DNA of 64,000 bases. Origin: Paraflavitalea devenefica (GTDB lineage: Bacteria; Bacteroidota; Bacteroidia; Chitinophagales; Chitinophagaceae). This document shows positions 1 to 9,148 of this stretch, one piece after another. The translations under genes were made by a program, and so were the position numbers. Where the stretch lies: positions 1 through 64,000 of the forward strand of contig NZ_JAARML010000009.1 of the NCBI RefSeq assembly GCF_011759375.1. The letters are read 5' to 3'. The notes beneath the pieces are model-generated. The model was given only the letters and a program-made list of their open reading frames with translations, was not told where the DNA came from and ran no database searches. The first letter of the stretch is position 1. Each line of letters opens with the position of its first letter.

Positions 1-375
1 ATAAATAAAATAAATATAATTTATAGATAAGCCGTATTTACATAAAGACAGCTTATCTACGGCTTATATACTGGTTATATACGGGTTATATACAGATTAT
101 CCTATAAAACAACACCATGAAATTAAGCCTTCACCCTGTCCAAAGGACTCCTTCGGAGAGTTGGTCGAAGGTGTCCAGGGGGAGACAAACACGTTTAGAA
201 GAGGCTTCCGGCGAAGCCAATGACCTGGTAAAATATCAAAGCTGTCTCGCCACTTGCTTGACTGGCGTGAGCGGGAATGCGAGTACCGGCGACGATACAA
301 TGAAACGATTAGGGCGTATCCCTGGAGTGAGTATGTAATGACGTAAGCAGGCCATTTATCCCCCTACCACGTCAC
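1..375. other. Gene-poor left edge
   Basis: I see no convincing gene here. Short open frames exist on both strands, but they lack a recognisable domain, signal peptide or plausible composition. The stretch holds an AT-rich segment with an inverted repeat (GATAAGCCGTA near 25-35 against TACGGCTTAT near 58-67), an 11-bp tandem array at 51-105, and a small hairpin with a TTC loop (CTCC-TTC-GGAG, 148-158) inside a longer GGAC/GTCC-rich palindrome-like segment at about 135-180. The region lies downstream of the small exported-protein gene that ends at 376. Confidence 0.6.
51..105. repeat. 11-bp phased tandem repeat, five units
   Basis: Five consecutive 11-base units start at 51, 62, 73, 84 and 95. 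Units two to four share the core TTATATAC (GCTTATATACT, GGTTATATACG, GGTTATATACA), and the flanking units are degenerate. The period is exactly 11, close to one helical turn. A second, longer 11-bp array of TATA-containing units lies at 44912-45010. Confidence 0.8.
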
Positions 376-870
376 TTAATTGTAAATAGCTTTACTTGTA
401 TACACTTTTAGTATTTTATTTTCACTACTGAACAGGAACAGGTAAACCAAAGCCTCACCAAAATAAGGGGTATTTAAGCCGGTCCAATTCATGTTCCCTC
501 TTCTCATTTCTGCAACTAAAAAATTACTTACTGGCCTGGAAAAAGTGACATATCTTTCTTTAATACCTGCATTTTCAGCATATTTTACTATGCTTTCAAC
601 TTTATATGGCTGAAAATACAATTGACGCCTGTGGTTCTTGTCTGTAAAGAACGAATCTACTATAGACCGAAGACTGGAATCGCAGTCCATTCCTTCCTGA
701 AAAAGGCCTACCCCCAGCGGCCGGATGATCGGGCTCACATTAAAGGAAGTGTCACCCAGGTTATTCTTTAAGTAGCCAATAACCTGTTGATACTTCATTT
801 CAGGCTCCTGCCCGATCCCCTTTACCACCAGCAATAGGGTTATTAACAGCAATGCAAGCGATTTAATCAT
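376..870 (-). CDS. Small exported protein overlapping the RHS gene stop; candidate immunity protein
   Basis: A 164-residue protein that I cannot assign to a family. It starts with a Sec-type signal peptide (MIKSLALLL...VVKGIGQ, about 20 residues), so the mature protein should be periplasmic or secreted, about 144 residues. Its start codon overlaps the last 8 bases of the RHS gene, so the two are probably translationally coupled. That position, immediately 3' of an RHS gene with a toxin-like C-terminus, is where immunity genes of polymorphic toxins normally sit. The immunity role is inferred from position only. The start at 870 is the only ATG that includes the signal peptide. It could instead be an accessory or unrelated exported protein. 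Confidence 0.7.
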   Translation of the reverse strand: MIKSLALLLITLLLVVKGIGQEPEMKYQQVIGYLKNNLGDTSFNVSPIIRPLGVGLFQEGMDCDSSLRSIVDSFFTDKNHRRQLYFQPYKVESIVKYAENAGIKERYVTFSRPVSNFLVAEMRRGNMNWTGLNTPYFGEALVYLFLFSSENKILKVYTSKAIYN

Positions 871-3800
871 CTATCTTATATCTTATAAATTTTGTTGTTG
901 GGACTTTAATTTGCTGCAGGCTTTCTTTTGCGGCCTGATCAAAAGGCACGTATAACATCATACTTTTTTTATCCTCACTTAAACCCAATACAGGCCCATA
1001 AGCAGTCCGTTGTCCCCAATCGGGCCCCATTTCTTTCCTTATTTGATTAACCAGTTCTTCATTTGAACCCAAATCAAAGCTGAGCGGCTCAGAAGGATCA
1101 TCATGCATACCTCCTATTACTGTATGCCGCAGTTCATGAATGAGCGTCATACCAGCCCCAACTGTCTCAGGATTTAATCCAGGTGAAGCGCCTCTCTCCC
1201 AGACACCCACAGCAATCTCATCAAATTCAATTTTCGTTCTGGTTTTTGCATCTGTTCTATTTCCTGAACCTGGTACATCAAATACCTTAACTGTCTTTTC
1301 ATCATCAACCGCATCTTTCATAAATTTCCTGGCTGTAGCACTACTTTTAAAAGATTTATCGACTTTCGCCTTTTTGAAAAGACCAAGAAAACCTTTTGTT
1401 TTCTCATACACAAGCTTCCCTTTATTATTCAGAGAAAAAGTAAGGCCGGTCAATTTATGAAGATCCCCCACTATATCTGTTAAAGCAGTGGACCATTTCG
1501 AAAAATCACTTAAGTCTACTGAATCTCCTTTGAGATCTATCATCCTGATGGGGTCATTGGCTGCATATTGATAGGGTGATAGTGCATGATACTTAAAGCT
1601 GAATCTGTCCTGCGTAAAAAATCTTCCTAACTGAGCATCATACATCCTATGACCGTAATCAATCCACTCCAACCCACTGCCATCACTAAACTCTTTTTCC
1701 TGTTTTTCCTTGCCGTTATATTCATACTTATTATCCAGCTTCCCCACTGCTTTTGAACTGATGCCTGCCATGGTAAGCCCGAATGGATAATAATGAGTTT
1801 CTTCGGTGATGGGACCAGTATAATGCTGAATACTCAGGTTGTCAAAGAATACATCCCAATTCTGGGTTTCGTTGCTGACGTAAATGTACAAAAATCCGTT
1901 TTTAGGGATGGTGACCGTACCGGGCGCAAGGGCATGGATCGCATCGGCTGCCTGTACTGGTATGGCGCCACTACCAGTGGCCACATATTTCAACTGCTCG
2001 TCCAGCAGTATCCAGTTGAGGTAGGCCTTGGGTTTGACAGGCTGATTGGGATTGTTACTACTGCGGAAGCTGTTCAAGGCACCCACCAGCGGGCTGCTGC
2101 CACCGTTCAAGGCCGACAATGCTCCCTTGCTTTCGCCGGCTACGCCAACAATACCGCCGGCCAGTGAAGTAATGATATCGGTAACGGGGTCATTGTTGAC
2201 TCCCGCCGTGCCACCGCTCTTGTAGAAGGACTTGACGGCCACCTCTACCTTATCACCGCTCATCACCTTAAGCACAATGGCCGGGCCTACTTTATTGCCA
2301 CTGCCGTTTACTTTGGCCACCAGGTCGTTCGGATTGGTCACCGGGTTGGGATCTATAGGATAGCCGGCGATAGAGGTTTTGGCGACCACTGTTTGGGCTA
2401 TGTTGTAAAAGAGCTGTTCTTCTTTGGTACGATAGGCAGTTTCCATCGAAGCGAGGTATTGTGTGGTATCGGTTTGCTCGGTAAGCACCATGCGCACATT
2501 ACCCAGGTGGTCTTTGAGGAAGTAGTCGTACTGGAATTGATAAGCACTGTCGCCATTGGTAAAGTATCTTTTTACATAACGCAGCCTGCCTTCTTCATGG
2601 CCGATGAACTGCAAGGTGTCGTTCTCATACACAGCGCCGGCATGGTAATAAGTATATTTGGCCGGCTTGCCGGTTTCATTGACGGCTTTGCTTAGTTTAG
2701 TGCCGGCAGCATCATAGGTGTAGACAATGCTACCTTTGCCACTGACTTGTATCTGTGTGGGCAGGTTCAGGTGGTTGTAGGTGATGCTGGTAATGTTTTT
2801 GTTGTTGTCAGTTATAAGGTTACCATTGTTATCATACACATAGTCTACCGTAGTAGCTGTTTTGGTAGTTGTGTAATGAAAATCTCCCAGTTTGGTGCCG
2901 GGGACATTCAGGTCGTCCCATACCTGCTCCAGTTGGTTACTGTTGCCTCCTTGCTTGTATTTATAACGCAGGGCATCTATAGTTATATCGGTGCTTCCGG
3001 GTGTAATGCCATGCCGGACCATGCTGAGTATGTTGCCATTAGCATCATATTTCATCAGGTAGTTATTGTCTGCATCAAAGCCATGCACACTGAAGTTGGC
3101 CTCACTGGCATTAAAGGCGCCGCCGGTAGCTTCGGTGTTTTGCGTGAAAATAGCTTTACCAAAGCGATTAGCCACATCGTATTCAAAATCATATTTACGC
3201 CTCACCGCATCGCCTTTGCTTTTCCAGATGGTGCCCGTGATGTTGCCATTGTATTGGGCATTGTTAAAACTGGTAGAGCCGGGAGTGGTAGTTGTTTTAT
3301 CATAGCCCAGTTCAAAGCCAAAGTAGTTGTCAGTATATCCACCTGTACCTTGATCGAGCAGGTACTTGCGGTTGGCGCCTAGTATCCAGCCACGAATGTT
3401 ATAATCGTAGGTAAGGGTTTCAAGAGGGCCTCCGCCCGGGCCACCGGCGGGGGAGAGGGTCTTCTTTTTCAGTTGCCCGAGCGCGTCATATTCATGGCTC
3501 GCTATGACCTGCTCCGGTTTGTTGACCGCCTGACCATTGATGGTGCTGTTGACTGTTTTTTTCGTAGTAAGCAGGTGGCCCAGGTCGTCATAGTCGAATT
3601 TGGTGACCACAACGTTGATATGGTTAGTAAAAGTGCTTTTATTGATCACGACCAATGGCTGGCCCACAAAGTTGTACTGCGTAGTCACCACATCGGCTCC
3701 TGCTCCACTTATGTTGTTGCTTTGGGTTTGAATAAGTTTGCCTTTAGCGTCATAGATATTGACGGTATTGATGGAGTAAGGTGTGCCCAGAATCCGTATA

Positions 3801-5203
3801 AATGTACCCGTGACCAGGCCATTGGCCTGGGTGGATTGCGCTACGGCTTCGGCATAAGGGAATGAGCCGTTGACGGGCAGTAAGTAGCTGTCGTAGGCGG
3901 TGATCCGGGAAGCGCTGACCTGGTAGCCACGGGCTGCTACCCAGTCGTAGTTATCATACCAGGTAGTGGTCAGCACATTGGGCGCTGTACCATAAGGATA
4001 GGTTTGGGTAGTGGTATAACCACTGGGTTTTGACTGGTCCACCGTTTCATAACGGGTAAGCCAGCTTTCATTGTTTATTACGTGGGTGATGATGGCGGAA
4101 AGGCTGGTATTGGTGGGGTCATGATGAAAACCGGTCATGATGGGCCGGTTCAGTGCATCATACTTGGTAAAGATCCAGAGGTTCTGCGGCCGCTGGTTGG
4201 CATCCTGGGTGAGTATGAGCCGGTCCCAGCGGTCGTAAACCATATACACCTCTCCCGCGCCCGGTACTTTTTTCATGATCATGCGTTGGCGGGCATCGTA
4301 TTCATAGCGGAAACATTGCTCGGCCGGTATCGTACTATTGGTAAGCACCCAATTCCCCATGATCAGTTCTATTCCTCTTGGCTGTATCACGCAGCGCAGG
4401 TTGTTCTGGTCATCGTATACATAATAAGTGCAGAGCCAGCCGGTGTAGCCACTACCGGAACCGTTGTCTGCAGCAGCAGTAAGTTGTACTTTTTTAAGGA
4501 TCAGCTTGCCTTCTTTGTCCTTGAACTCGATGACCTGTTTACCATGTTCATCTACCGTTACCGTTTTGTGCAAGGTGCCGGCCGCGTAGGCGCCCGGGCT
4601 GGCGTAACTGCTGAAGTTACCTGGAGTACTGCTGACCGTCACATTCCATATCCGCACACTGTCTACCTCTGTGTTTAACAGGTACATTGCTTTTACGGCA
4701 TGGCTGGTGCCGGGTTGCCAGGTAGCACCGGCTACGCCCGTCTCCCGTGGCCGGCTAAACGGAGAGAACTCGAGGAGGTTTTGGTTATATGGATGGATGT
4801 CTTTTGGCGCATCCGAAGCGGTATTGGCCGCGTTGTAATAGTAAGCCTGGCTGGTGGCTGCCGCCGTACGCAAGCTCCCATAGGCGGTTCCATCATCTGC
4901 GTAGGGCAAGAACTTTTTTATTTCCCGCCCGTAGTTATCATACTCCACCGGTACTACTATATCTTTTGTACCCTGACTTCCTTTGATAGTCACGGACTGT
5001 ATGGGCCGGCCCAGTCCGTCGAAATAACTGACCTGCTGCAGCCGGTCGGCCGGAGAGGTTAGCGCATCCACCATTGCCTGGTTAGTGATACCCGGCTTTT
5101 TGATATCGCTCTTATGGACATAGTTCCGGTCGGTACTTACCTGGCCATGACTTACTTCCATACCCAACAGGCAAGGCAGGATAACAATTAAAATATATCT
5201 CAT
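863..5203 (-). CDS. RHS/YD-repeat protein (DUF6443-type) with C-terminal HExxH metalloprotease-like domain
   Basis: A 1446-residue RHS-repeat protein with a signal peptide (MRYILIVILPCLLGMEVSHGQ). The N-terminus (about 25-110, with SYFDGLGRPIQSV) matches the DUF6443 head of Bacteroidota RHS proteins. Many YD repeats follow (YDYNIRGW, YEYNGKEKQ), then the RHS core end YDAQLGRFFTQDRF...YQYAANDPIRMIDLKGDS, finishing near residue 1228. The last 218 residues are a distinct tip containing HELRH at 1356-1360 with GGMHDDP just after it, a zinc metalloprotease signature. RHS shells generally encase and deliver their variable C-terminal domain; here the tip is probably a protease effector. It lies 33 bp after the larger YD protein gene and overlaps the small exported-protein gene. 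A GC-rich palindrome-like segment falls in frame near residue 587. Substrate and delivery route are unknown. Confidence 0.9.
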   Translation of the reverse strand: MRYILIVILPCLLGMEVSHGQVSTDRNYVHKSDIKKPGITNQAMVDALTSPADRLQQVSYFDGLGRPIQSVTIKGSQGTKDIVVPVEYDNYGREIKKFLPYADDGTAYGSLRTAAATSQAYYYNAANTASDAPKDIHPYNQNLLEFSPFSRPRETGVAGATWQPGTSHAVKAMYLLNTEVDSVRIWNVTVSSTPGNFSSYASPGAYAAGTLHKTVTVDEHGKQVIEFKDKEGKLILKKVQLTAAADNGSGSGYTGWLCTYYVYDDQNNLRCVIQPRGIELIMGNWVLTNSTIPAEQCFRYEYDARQRMIMKKVPGAGEVYMVYDRWDRLILTQDANQRPQNLWIFTKYDALNRPIMTGFHHDPTNTSLSAIITHVINNESWLTRYETVDQSKPSGYTTTQTYPYGTAPNVLTTTWYDNYDWVAARGYQVSASRITAYDSYLLPVNGSFPYAEAVAQSTQANGLVTGTFIRILGTPYSINTVNIYDAKGKLIQTQSNNISGAGADVVTTQYNFVGQPLVVINKSTFTNHINVVVTKFDYDDLGHLLTTKKTVNSTINGQAVNKPEQVIASHEYDALGQLKKKTLSPAGGPGGGPLETLTYDYNIRGWILGANRKYLLDQGTGGYTDNYFGFELGYDKTTTTPGSTSFNNAQYNGNITGTIWKSKGDAVRRKYDFEYDVANRFGKAIFTQNTEATGGAFNASEANFSVHGFDADNNYLMKYDANGNILSMVRHGITPGSTDITIDALRYKYKQGGNSNQLEQVWDDLNVPGTKLGDFHYTTTKTATTVDYVYDNNGNLITDNNKNITSITYNHLNLPTQIQVSGKGSIVYTYDAAGTKLSKAVNETGKPAKYTYYHAGAVYENDTLQFIGHEEGRLRYVKRYFTNGDSAYQFQYDYFLKDHLGNVRMVLTEQTDTTQYLASMETAYRTKEEQLFYNIAQTVVAKTSIAGYPIDPNPVTNPNDLVAKVNGSGNKVGPAIVLKVMSGDKVEVAVKSFYKSGGTAGVNNDPVTDIITSLAGGIVGVAGESKGALSALNGGSSPLVGALNSFRSSNNPNQPVKPKAYLNWILLDEQLKYVATGSGAIPVQAADAIHALAPGTVTIPKNGFLYIYVSNETQNWDVFFDNLSIQHYTGPITEETHYYPFGLTMAGISSKAVGKLDNKYEYNGKEKQEKEFSDGSGLEWIDYGHRMYDAQLGRFFTQDRFSFKYHALSPYQYAANDPIRMIDLKGDSVDLSDFSKWSTALTDIVGDLHKLTGLTFSLNNKGKLVYEKTKGFLGLFKKAKVDKSFKSSATARKFMKDAVDDEKTVKVFDVPGSGNRTDAKTRTKIEFDEIAVGVWERGASPGLNPETVGAGMTLIHELRHTVIGGMHDDPSEPLSFDLGSNEELVNQIRKEMGPDWGQRTAYGPVLGLSEDKKSMMLYVPFDQAAKESLQQIKVPTTKFIRYKIDD
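1139..1519 (-). other. Variable C-terminal tip of the RHS protein up to and including HELRH
   Basis: This encodes residues 1229-1355 of the RHS protein and adjoins the codons for HELRH (1124-1138); the domain then continues to the stop at 863. The tip begins right after the DLKGDS end of the RHS core, the usual junction where variable toxin domains are attached. The HExxH is followed by GGMHDD, so the spacing to the next His is one residue longer than the classical metzincin HExxHxxGxxH. NleD/M91-like effector proteases also carry a bare HExxH, which makes them one possible comparison. Confidence 0.6.
3429..3458. repeat. GC-rich palindrome-like segment inside the RHS gene
   Basis: A roughly 30-bp GC-rich imperfect palindrome (CCTCCGCCCGG on one side, CCGGCGGGGGAG on the other) lies in frame and encodes a Pro/Gly run (PAGGPGGGP) between YD repeats, near residues 582-592. 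The composition differs from the surrounding gene and resembles the palindromic insert in rarA (50057-50110). Confidence 0.5.
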
Positions 5204-5236
5204 AGTATAAGATGTACATGGTTAATGAATATCAGA

Positions 5237-8200
5237 TCATGGTGCTATCGGACAAGGTTCTGACTGATATCTATAATAGAAGCCCGAATTATAGCCATCG
5301 CTGAAAGTATAGTAATAGGTACACAACCACTGACCATTCTCATAAGTACCGCCAATTGTTATTGATGTTCCGTATTCACAAGTGCCATTGATATATCTCC
5401 TTCCCTCATCTGCACAGGAGCATTGGCCATAGGTATTGGCATAGTCAGGCGGCAACGCATTAATTTCTGCGGTAGCCTGTGCATTTGCATCTGCCTGACT
5501 AATGAATGATTTATACTTACCTCCGTATACAGTGTACGTCCATGGGATACCCGGCCCTTGCTCCGGCGGGCAGTCGGTCTTGACCATCGGCTGGTTTATC
5601 GCTGCGCTTAGCCAATAACACCGTCCTGTATTGTTGGCGTAGTTCTGTCCATTAGCTGTGATATCGGCGGCGGCCATGTTATTGGCTTCTGTCGGGCTAA
5701 GTGCCGCATATTTCCCATAAGGTACTACATAGGTCACCTGTTCGCCATAGCTGCCGGGAGAGCAGCCTACTTTGGTAAAGGTGCCCTGTGCCACCGCATT
5801 GTAAAACAGTGATTGGGCAGATTGGGTGGGTACAGTACCAAGGCCGTAGTTGTATTTGAAACTTTTCACCATATTTCCATCGCCGTCTTTTATATTCGAA
5901 AGTCTCGACAGCCCGTCGTAGGTGTAATAAGCTATATTATTATTCACATCACATTCAGTTAATACACCTATAAGCGGATCATAGGTCCGGGTCGCCATTA
6001 ACGTCAATGTTGGATAAAGCCTTAACTCGTCTATATAGCCACTGCCACTTACGTTCAGGGTCGTTGCTCCCGTCACTATATGCTCAAAATAGGTCCAGCC
6101 GTTTTTAGTAAGGCCCTGCTTTCCGCCTGTACTACCCGAAACGGAAAAACTGCCGGAGGCGTTCTTACGCCAGTAAGAAAGAATATATGTTTTTGTCAGA
6201 TCAACTGTTGCGGAAATTGAATTACCGGCAAGGTTATAACATTGCCGGCCTGTGGGTGAACTCACATCTGCCACCGGGTTTCCGGTAAAGGTAAATCCTC
6301 CTTTACCTGTCGTTTCAAAACTTGTATACCCAATCTCGTTGTCGTGGGCACCCGTTGCTTCAGCAACCGGATACATGTTATTATAGTCCCATATATATGC
6401 TTTGGGCATATCATCTGTTTTGGATTGCTCTATTAAATTTTCATTTGCATCATATTTCATGGTGGCTGCAAGCCTGTAATGACTGTCGTAATTGAATACA
6501 TTGGAGCTGATCGATGACGGTGTTACACTGGCTACAAGAGGTTGCGCCTCCAGGAAGTATATTTTTGAAGACTTGCCCACAATGTAATCGGTAATTTGTC
6601 CGCTAATATATCTTGTATTGCCGCCACCGGCGTCCTGGCGGTATTGCAGCTTTTCTACCGGCAGGCCAACAATATTCTTTTGTCGCATCAAGTCAATATT
6701 ATAAGCAATAGAACCTGTGGTTGCAGTTGGTGCAGCAGCGTAGTCTACCACGTATTTAATATCGGTTTTTAGCTTAGATCCATTGGAAGTTGTTTCTTCA
6801 ATTCTTGTTGCGTAATTGTGCAAGGGGTTGTCATAGAAAAGATCTTTTGTAGTGACCAGGTATTCATTTCTTATCTCGTCATAGACTTTTATTATCGTCT
6901 GCGTCATCCTTTTATTTTGCTGGAAGAAAGAAGAGGTTTCGGGATAACGTACAGTGGGCATAGTTCTGAATTCCACACAACCTGCTGGTGGAGCTTCCCA
7001 GTCCCCGTATGGATAATACCAATTTGTAGAGGTTCTGCAATAATATGCCTTATTGGTCTGTTCCTGCAGTGGTTTAGCCATCACGCTGTTCAAAACATCG
7101 CCTGTGGTTGTATTATAGGTGTTGGAAATTTCCTGTAATAATTTCCCATCATTACGATAAACGCGCTGGCGCACCAGGTCGCCATTCTCTATATTTTCGT
7201 CATTGGCAAAAGCGCCGTTGAAACTATAGTTATAAACCGTTTTACCAAGTGTTTGATTGTTTACAAGGTCTGTTTGTGATTCAGTCACCTGGGTATATCC
7301 AAGATGACTTCCCTGGAATGATCCTAAACTAAATATCGAGTTAGCAGAAACGGTAATGGTATATAGAAAATATTCCTCGTTTTCCCGTCTGATTTCACAA
7401 GGCGCGCTCTGAAATGGTATAAAATAATGGTGGTAACTGGAAGTGGTTTGATAAAAAGGGAATATTCCCGACCTGCCGCTCCCGGTACCGTCATCAGAAA
7501 GATAGGTATATGTTTTTGCCCTGGCCGCTACGCCGTTAAAAGAGTAGTCGGTAATTTTTTTAACCCTTACCCCACCAACCGGGTGATAAAGGCCATCGTC
7601 AAATTTTGCCTCGTTGAGTTCGTATTCAAATGTTGTATATCCCCCTGTGGGATAAGTCATTTTATTTAATATGGTGGTAGCAGAACCGGAAAAATCAGCT
7701 TCCCTGTTTGCACCCTCTCCAATATTTCTCGCCTGGAAATACATGAAATCAACTAATACTCCGGGAAAATATACATAGGGTACCAGGCTGGTGTTGCCGG
7801 CGGCATTATAGAATCCCCAATGGTCGAGGGAAGCTGTAAAACGCTCTGGTATTGGTGTGGCATCGTAAGTGAACGTATAAGCGGGCGGAGATGGTGTAAC
7901 ACCATCTACCGAAATTTCCTGCAAACTTTCTAACCGCAGGCGTCTTTTATTGATAACATTAACATTGTTGAAAAAATAACCGTATGTAAAATCGTATTGC
8001 TTTATTAGTTTGTCTGTTGTATTGTTGGTGCTGTACACTTTTACCTGGTTCAATCTTCTGGCGTAAGTATCTTCCGTATCCTGCCTTTGCCCGGTAGCGG
8101 AAAGAATATCTACATAGGCTATAGCGATATTTGATCTTTTATAAATGATCTTCTTTAAAAACTTCCGGTGTATCAGCACTTCAGGAGGAGGAAGCGTATA

Positions 8201-9091
8201 AATGGGGCTTTGATCCACAGGAGAGGCGCAATAAGTATTGGGCGCTTTTACCCCATACGTATATGACACTGATCTATTATTTAACCGGTTCCCATTTTGT
8301 ATGGATCCTGACAGGTTGGTATGGTATTCAAACTCGATGACCTCATCGCCCGCAGCGGAGATCATCGAGCGCAGGTACCAGGCAGAGGGATAGGTATAGC
8401 TAATGGTGGAAGATTGCCCGAAATCATCACTGGGCGTCATTATGCTTGTTTCATCCACGTCAAAAACGTAGGTAATTCCCTGTTCATCCACAATGGTAAA
8501 ACCGCTGCCAAAAGTGATAGCTTTTAAGTCCTTTTCTTTTTTAAAAACGGTATTATCAGGTTTCACCAGGAACTTACCCGAATGGCCTGCAAAATTGTAG
8601 TAATAAATATCAGGCTGGGTTTCAATAATACCATCCTGGATATTTTTCAAATAGGTATCCTGCCCAAAAAAATCCGAGCTTGATGGAGGGTTTAATACAT
8701 TAGCCACCCCAAAGTAATTACTGGAATTATCGGGATTACCTCTTACAGCTCTTGTTATTACGCCACCCGCATTGAGTGACCAACTGCTGCCACACCAGGT
8801 GGCTTCATCTTCGGGCTTAAATCCCGATGCGTTATAACTTATGCTAATTGGAAGTGAGATTGAATTGCCCTTTAATTCGTACAGGGGAATACTGATGGTT
8901 GGCGTGCCGGTAAATAACCCTACCGGTACGTTTCCATATTGACCTAACGCAGCAGCTTCGGGCGAAGGAGGTATTACCTCTTTTGCCATAAACTGCATTT
9001 TAGCCACTTCCAGGGTTTGATCAGGGGTCTGGCAAAATGCAGCGACAGGTACTGAAGTTGCCAAAATCAGCAACCATAAGGCTTTACTCAT
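5237..9091 (-). CDS. Large secreted YD-repeat protein with two C-terminal DUF5977-type repeats
   Basis: A 1284-residue protein with a signal peptide (MSKALWLLILATSVPVAAFCQ). The N-terminal 500 residues contain a conserved block (GLFTGTPTISIPLYEL; DHWGFYNAAGN) typical of the large proteins that accompany RHS genes in Bacteroidota. YD-like motifs follow (FNYDSHYRLAA, YTYDGLSRLSNIKDGDGN). The end carries two DUF5977-like repeats at about 1096-1160 and 1166-1226 (each with a Cys, YxVPxGxY-like stretch, multiple Ala/Asn, and a C-terminal YxNxxGxC). Unlike the next gene it has no toxin-like tip. It lies 57 bp after the glutathione-peroxidase-like gene and 33 bp before the RHS gene, consistent with one transcript. 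A structural or delivery role for the RHS protein is inference. Confidence 0.85.
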   Translation of the reverse strand: MSKALWLLILATSVPVAAFCQTPDQTLEVAKMQFMAKEVIPPSPEAAALGQYGNVPVGLFTGTPTISIPLYELKGNSISLPISISYNASGFKPEDEATWCGSSWSLNAGGVITRAVRGNPDNSSNYFGVANVLNPPSSSDFFGQDTYLKNIQDGIIETQPDIYYYNFAGHSGKFLVKPDNTVFKKEKDLKAITFGSGFTIVDEQGITYVFDVDETSIMTPSDDFGQSSTISYTYPSAWYLRSMISAAGDEVIEFEYHTNLSGSIQNGNRLNNRSVSYTYGVKAPNTYCASPVDQSPIYTLPPPEVLIHRKFLKKIIYKRSNIAIAYVDILSATGQRQDTEDTYARRLNQVKVYSTNNTTDKLIKQYDFTYGYFFNNVNVINKRRLRLESLQEISVDGVTPSPPAYTFTYDATPIPERFTASLDHWGFYNAAGNTSLVPYVYFPGVLVDFMYFQARNIGEGANREADFSGSATTILNKMTYPTGGYTTFEYELNEAKFDDGLYHPVGGVRVKKITDYSFNGVAARAKTYTYLSDDGTGSGRSGIFPFYQTTSSYHHYFIPFQSAPCEIRRENEEYFLYTITVSANSIFSLGSFQGSHLGYTQVTESQTDLVNNQTLGKTVYNYSFNGAFANDENIENGDLVRQRVYRNDGKLLQEISNTYNTTTGDVLNSVMAKPLQEQTNKAYYCRTSTNWYYPYGDWEAPPAGCVEFRTMPTVRYPETSSFFQQNKRMTQTIIKVYDEIRNEYLVTTKDLFYDNPLHNYATRIEETTSNGSKLKTDIKYVVDYAAAPTATTGSIAYNIDLMRQKNIVGLPVEKLQYRQDAGGGNTRYISGQITDYIVGKSSKIYFLEAQPLVASVTPSSISSNVFNYDSHYRLAATMKYDANENLIEQSKTDDMPKAYIWDYNNMYPVAEATGAHDNEIGYTSFETTGKGGFTFTGNPVADVSSPTGRQCYNLAGNSISATVDLTKTYILSYWRKNASGSFSVSGSTGGKQGLTKNGWTYFEHIVTGATTLNVSGSGYIDELRLYPTLTLMATRTYDPLIGVLTECDVNNNIAYYTYDGLSRLSNIKDGDGNMVKSFKYNYGLGTVPTQSAQSLFYNAVAQGTFTKVGCSPGSYGEQVTYVVPYGKYAALSPTEANNMAAADITANGQNYANNTGRCYWLSAAINQPMVKTDCPPEQGPGIPWTYTVYGGKYKSFISQADANAQATAEINALPPDYANTYGQCSCADEGRRYINGTCEYGTSITIGGTYENGQWLCTYYYTFSDGYNSGFYYRYQSEPCPIAP

Positions 9092-9148
9092 AAAGCTTGG
9101 GTTTATATTGGTCTATATTTAAAAATGTTGCTTTCGACACGGTTCAGC

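Noticed and set aside
97..338. Two short overlapping frames on opposite strands at the left edge
   Set aside because: Arginine/serine-rich composition, no signal or domain, and they cover palindromic repeat DNA; likely chance frames.
2747..3382. 211-codon plus-strand frame inside the RHS gene
   Set aside because: Antisense shadow of a well-supported gene with YD repeats; its protein has no recognisable features.
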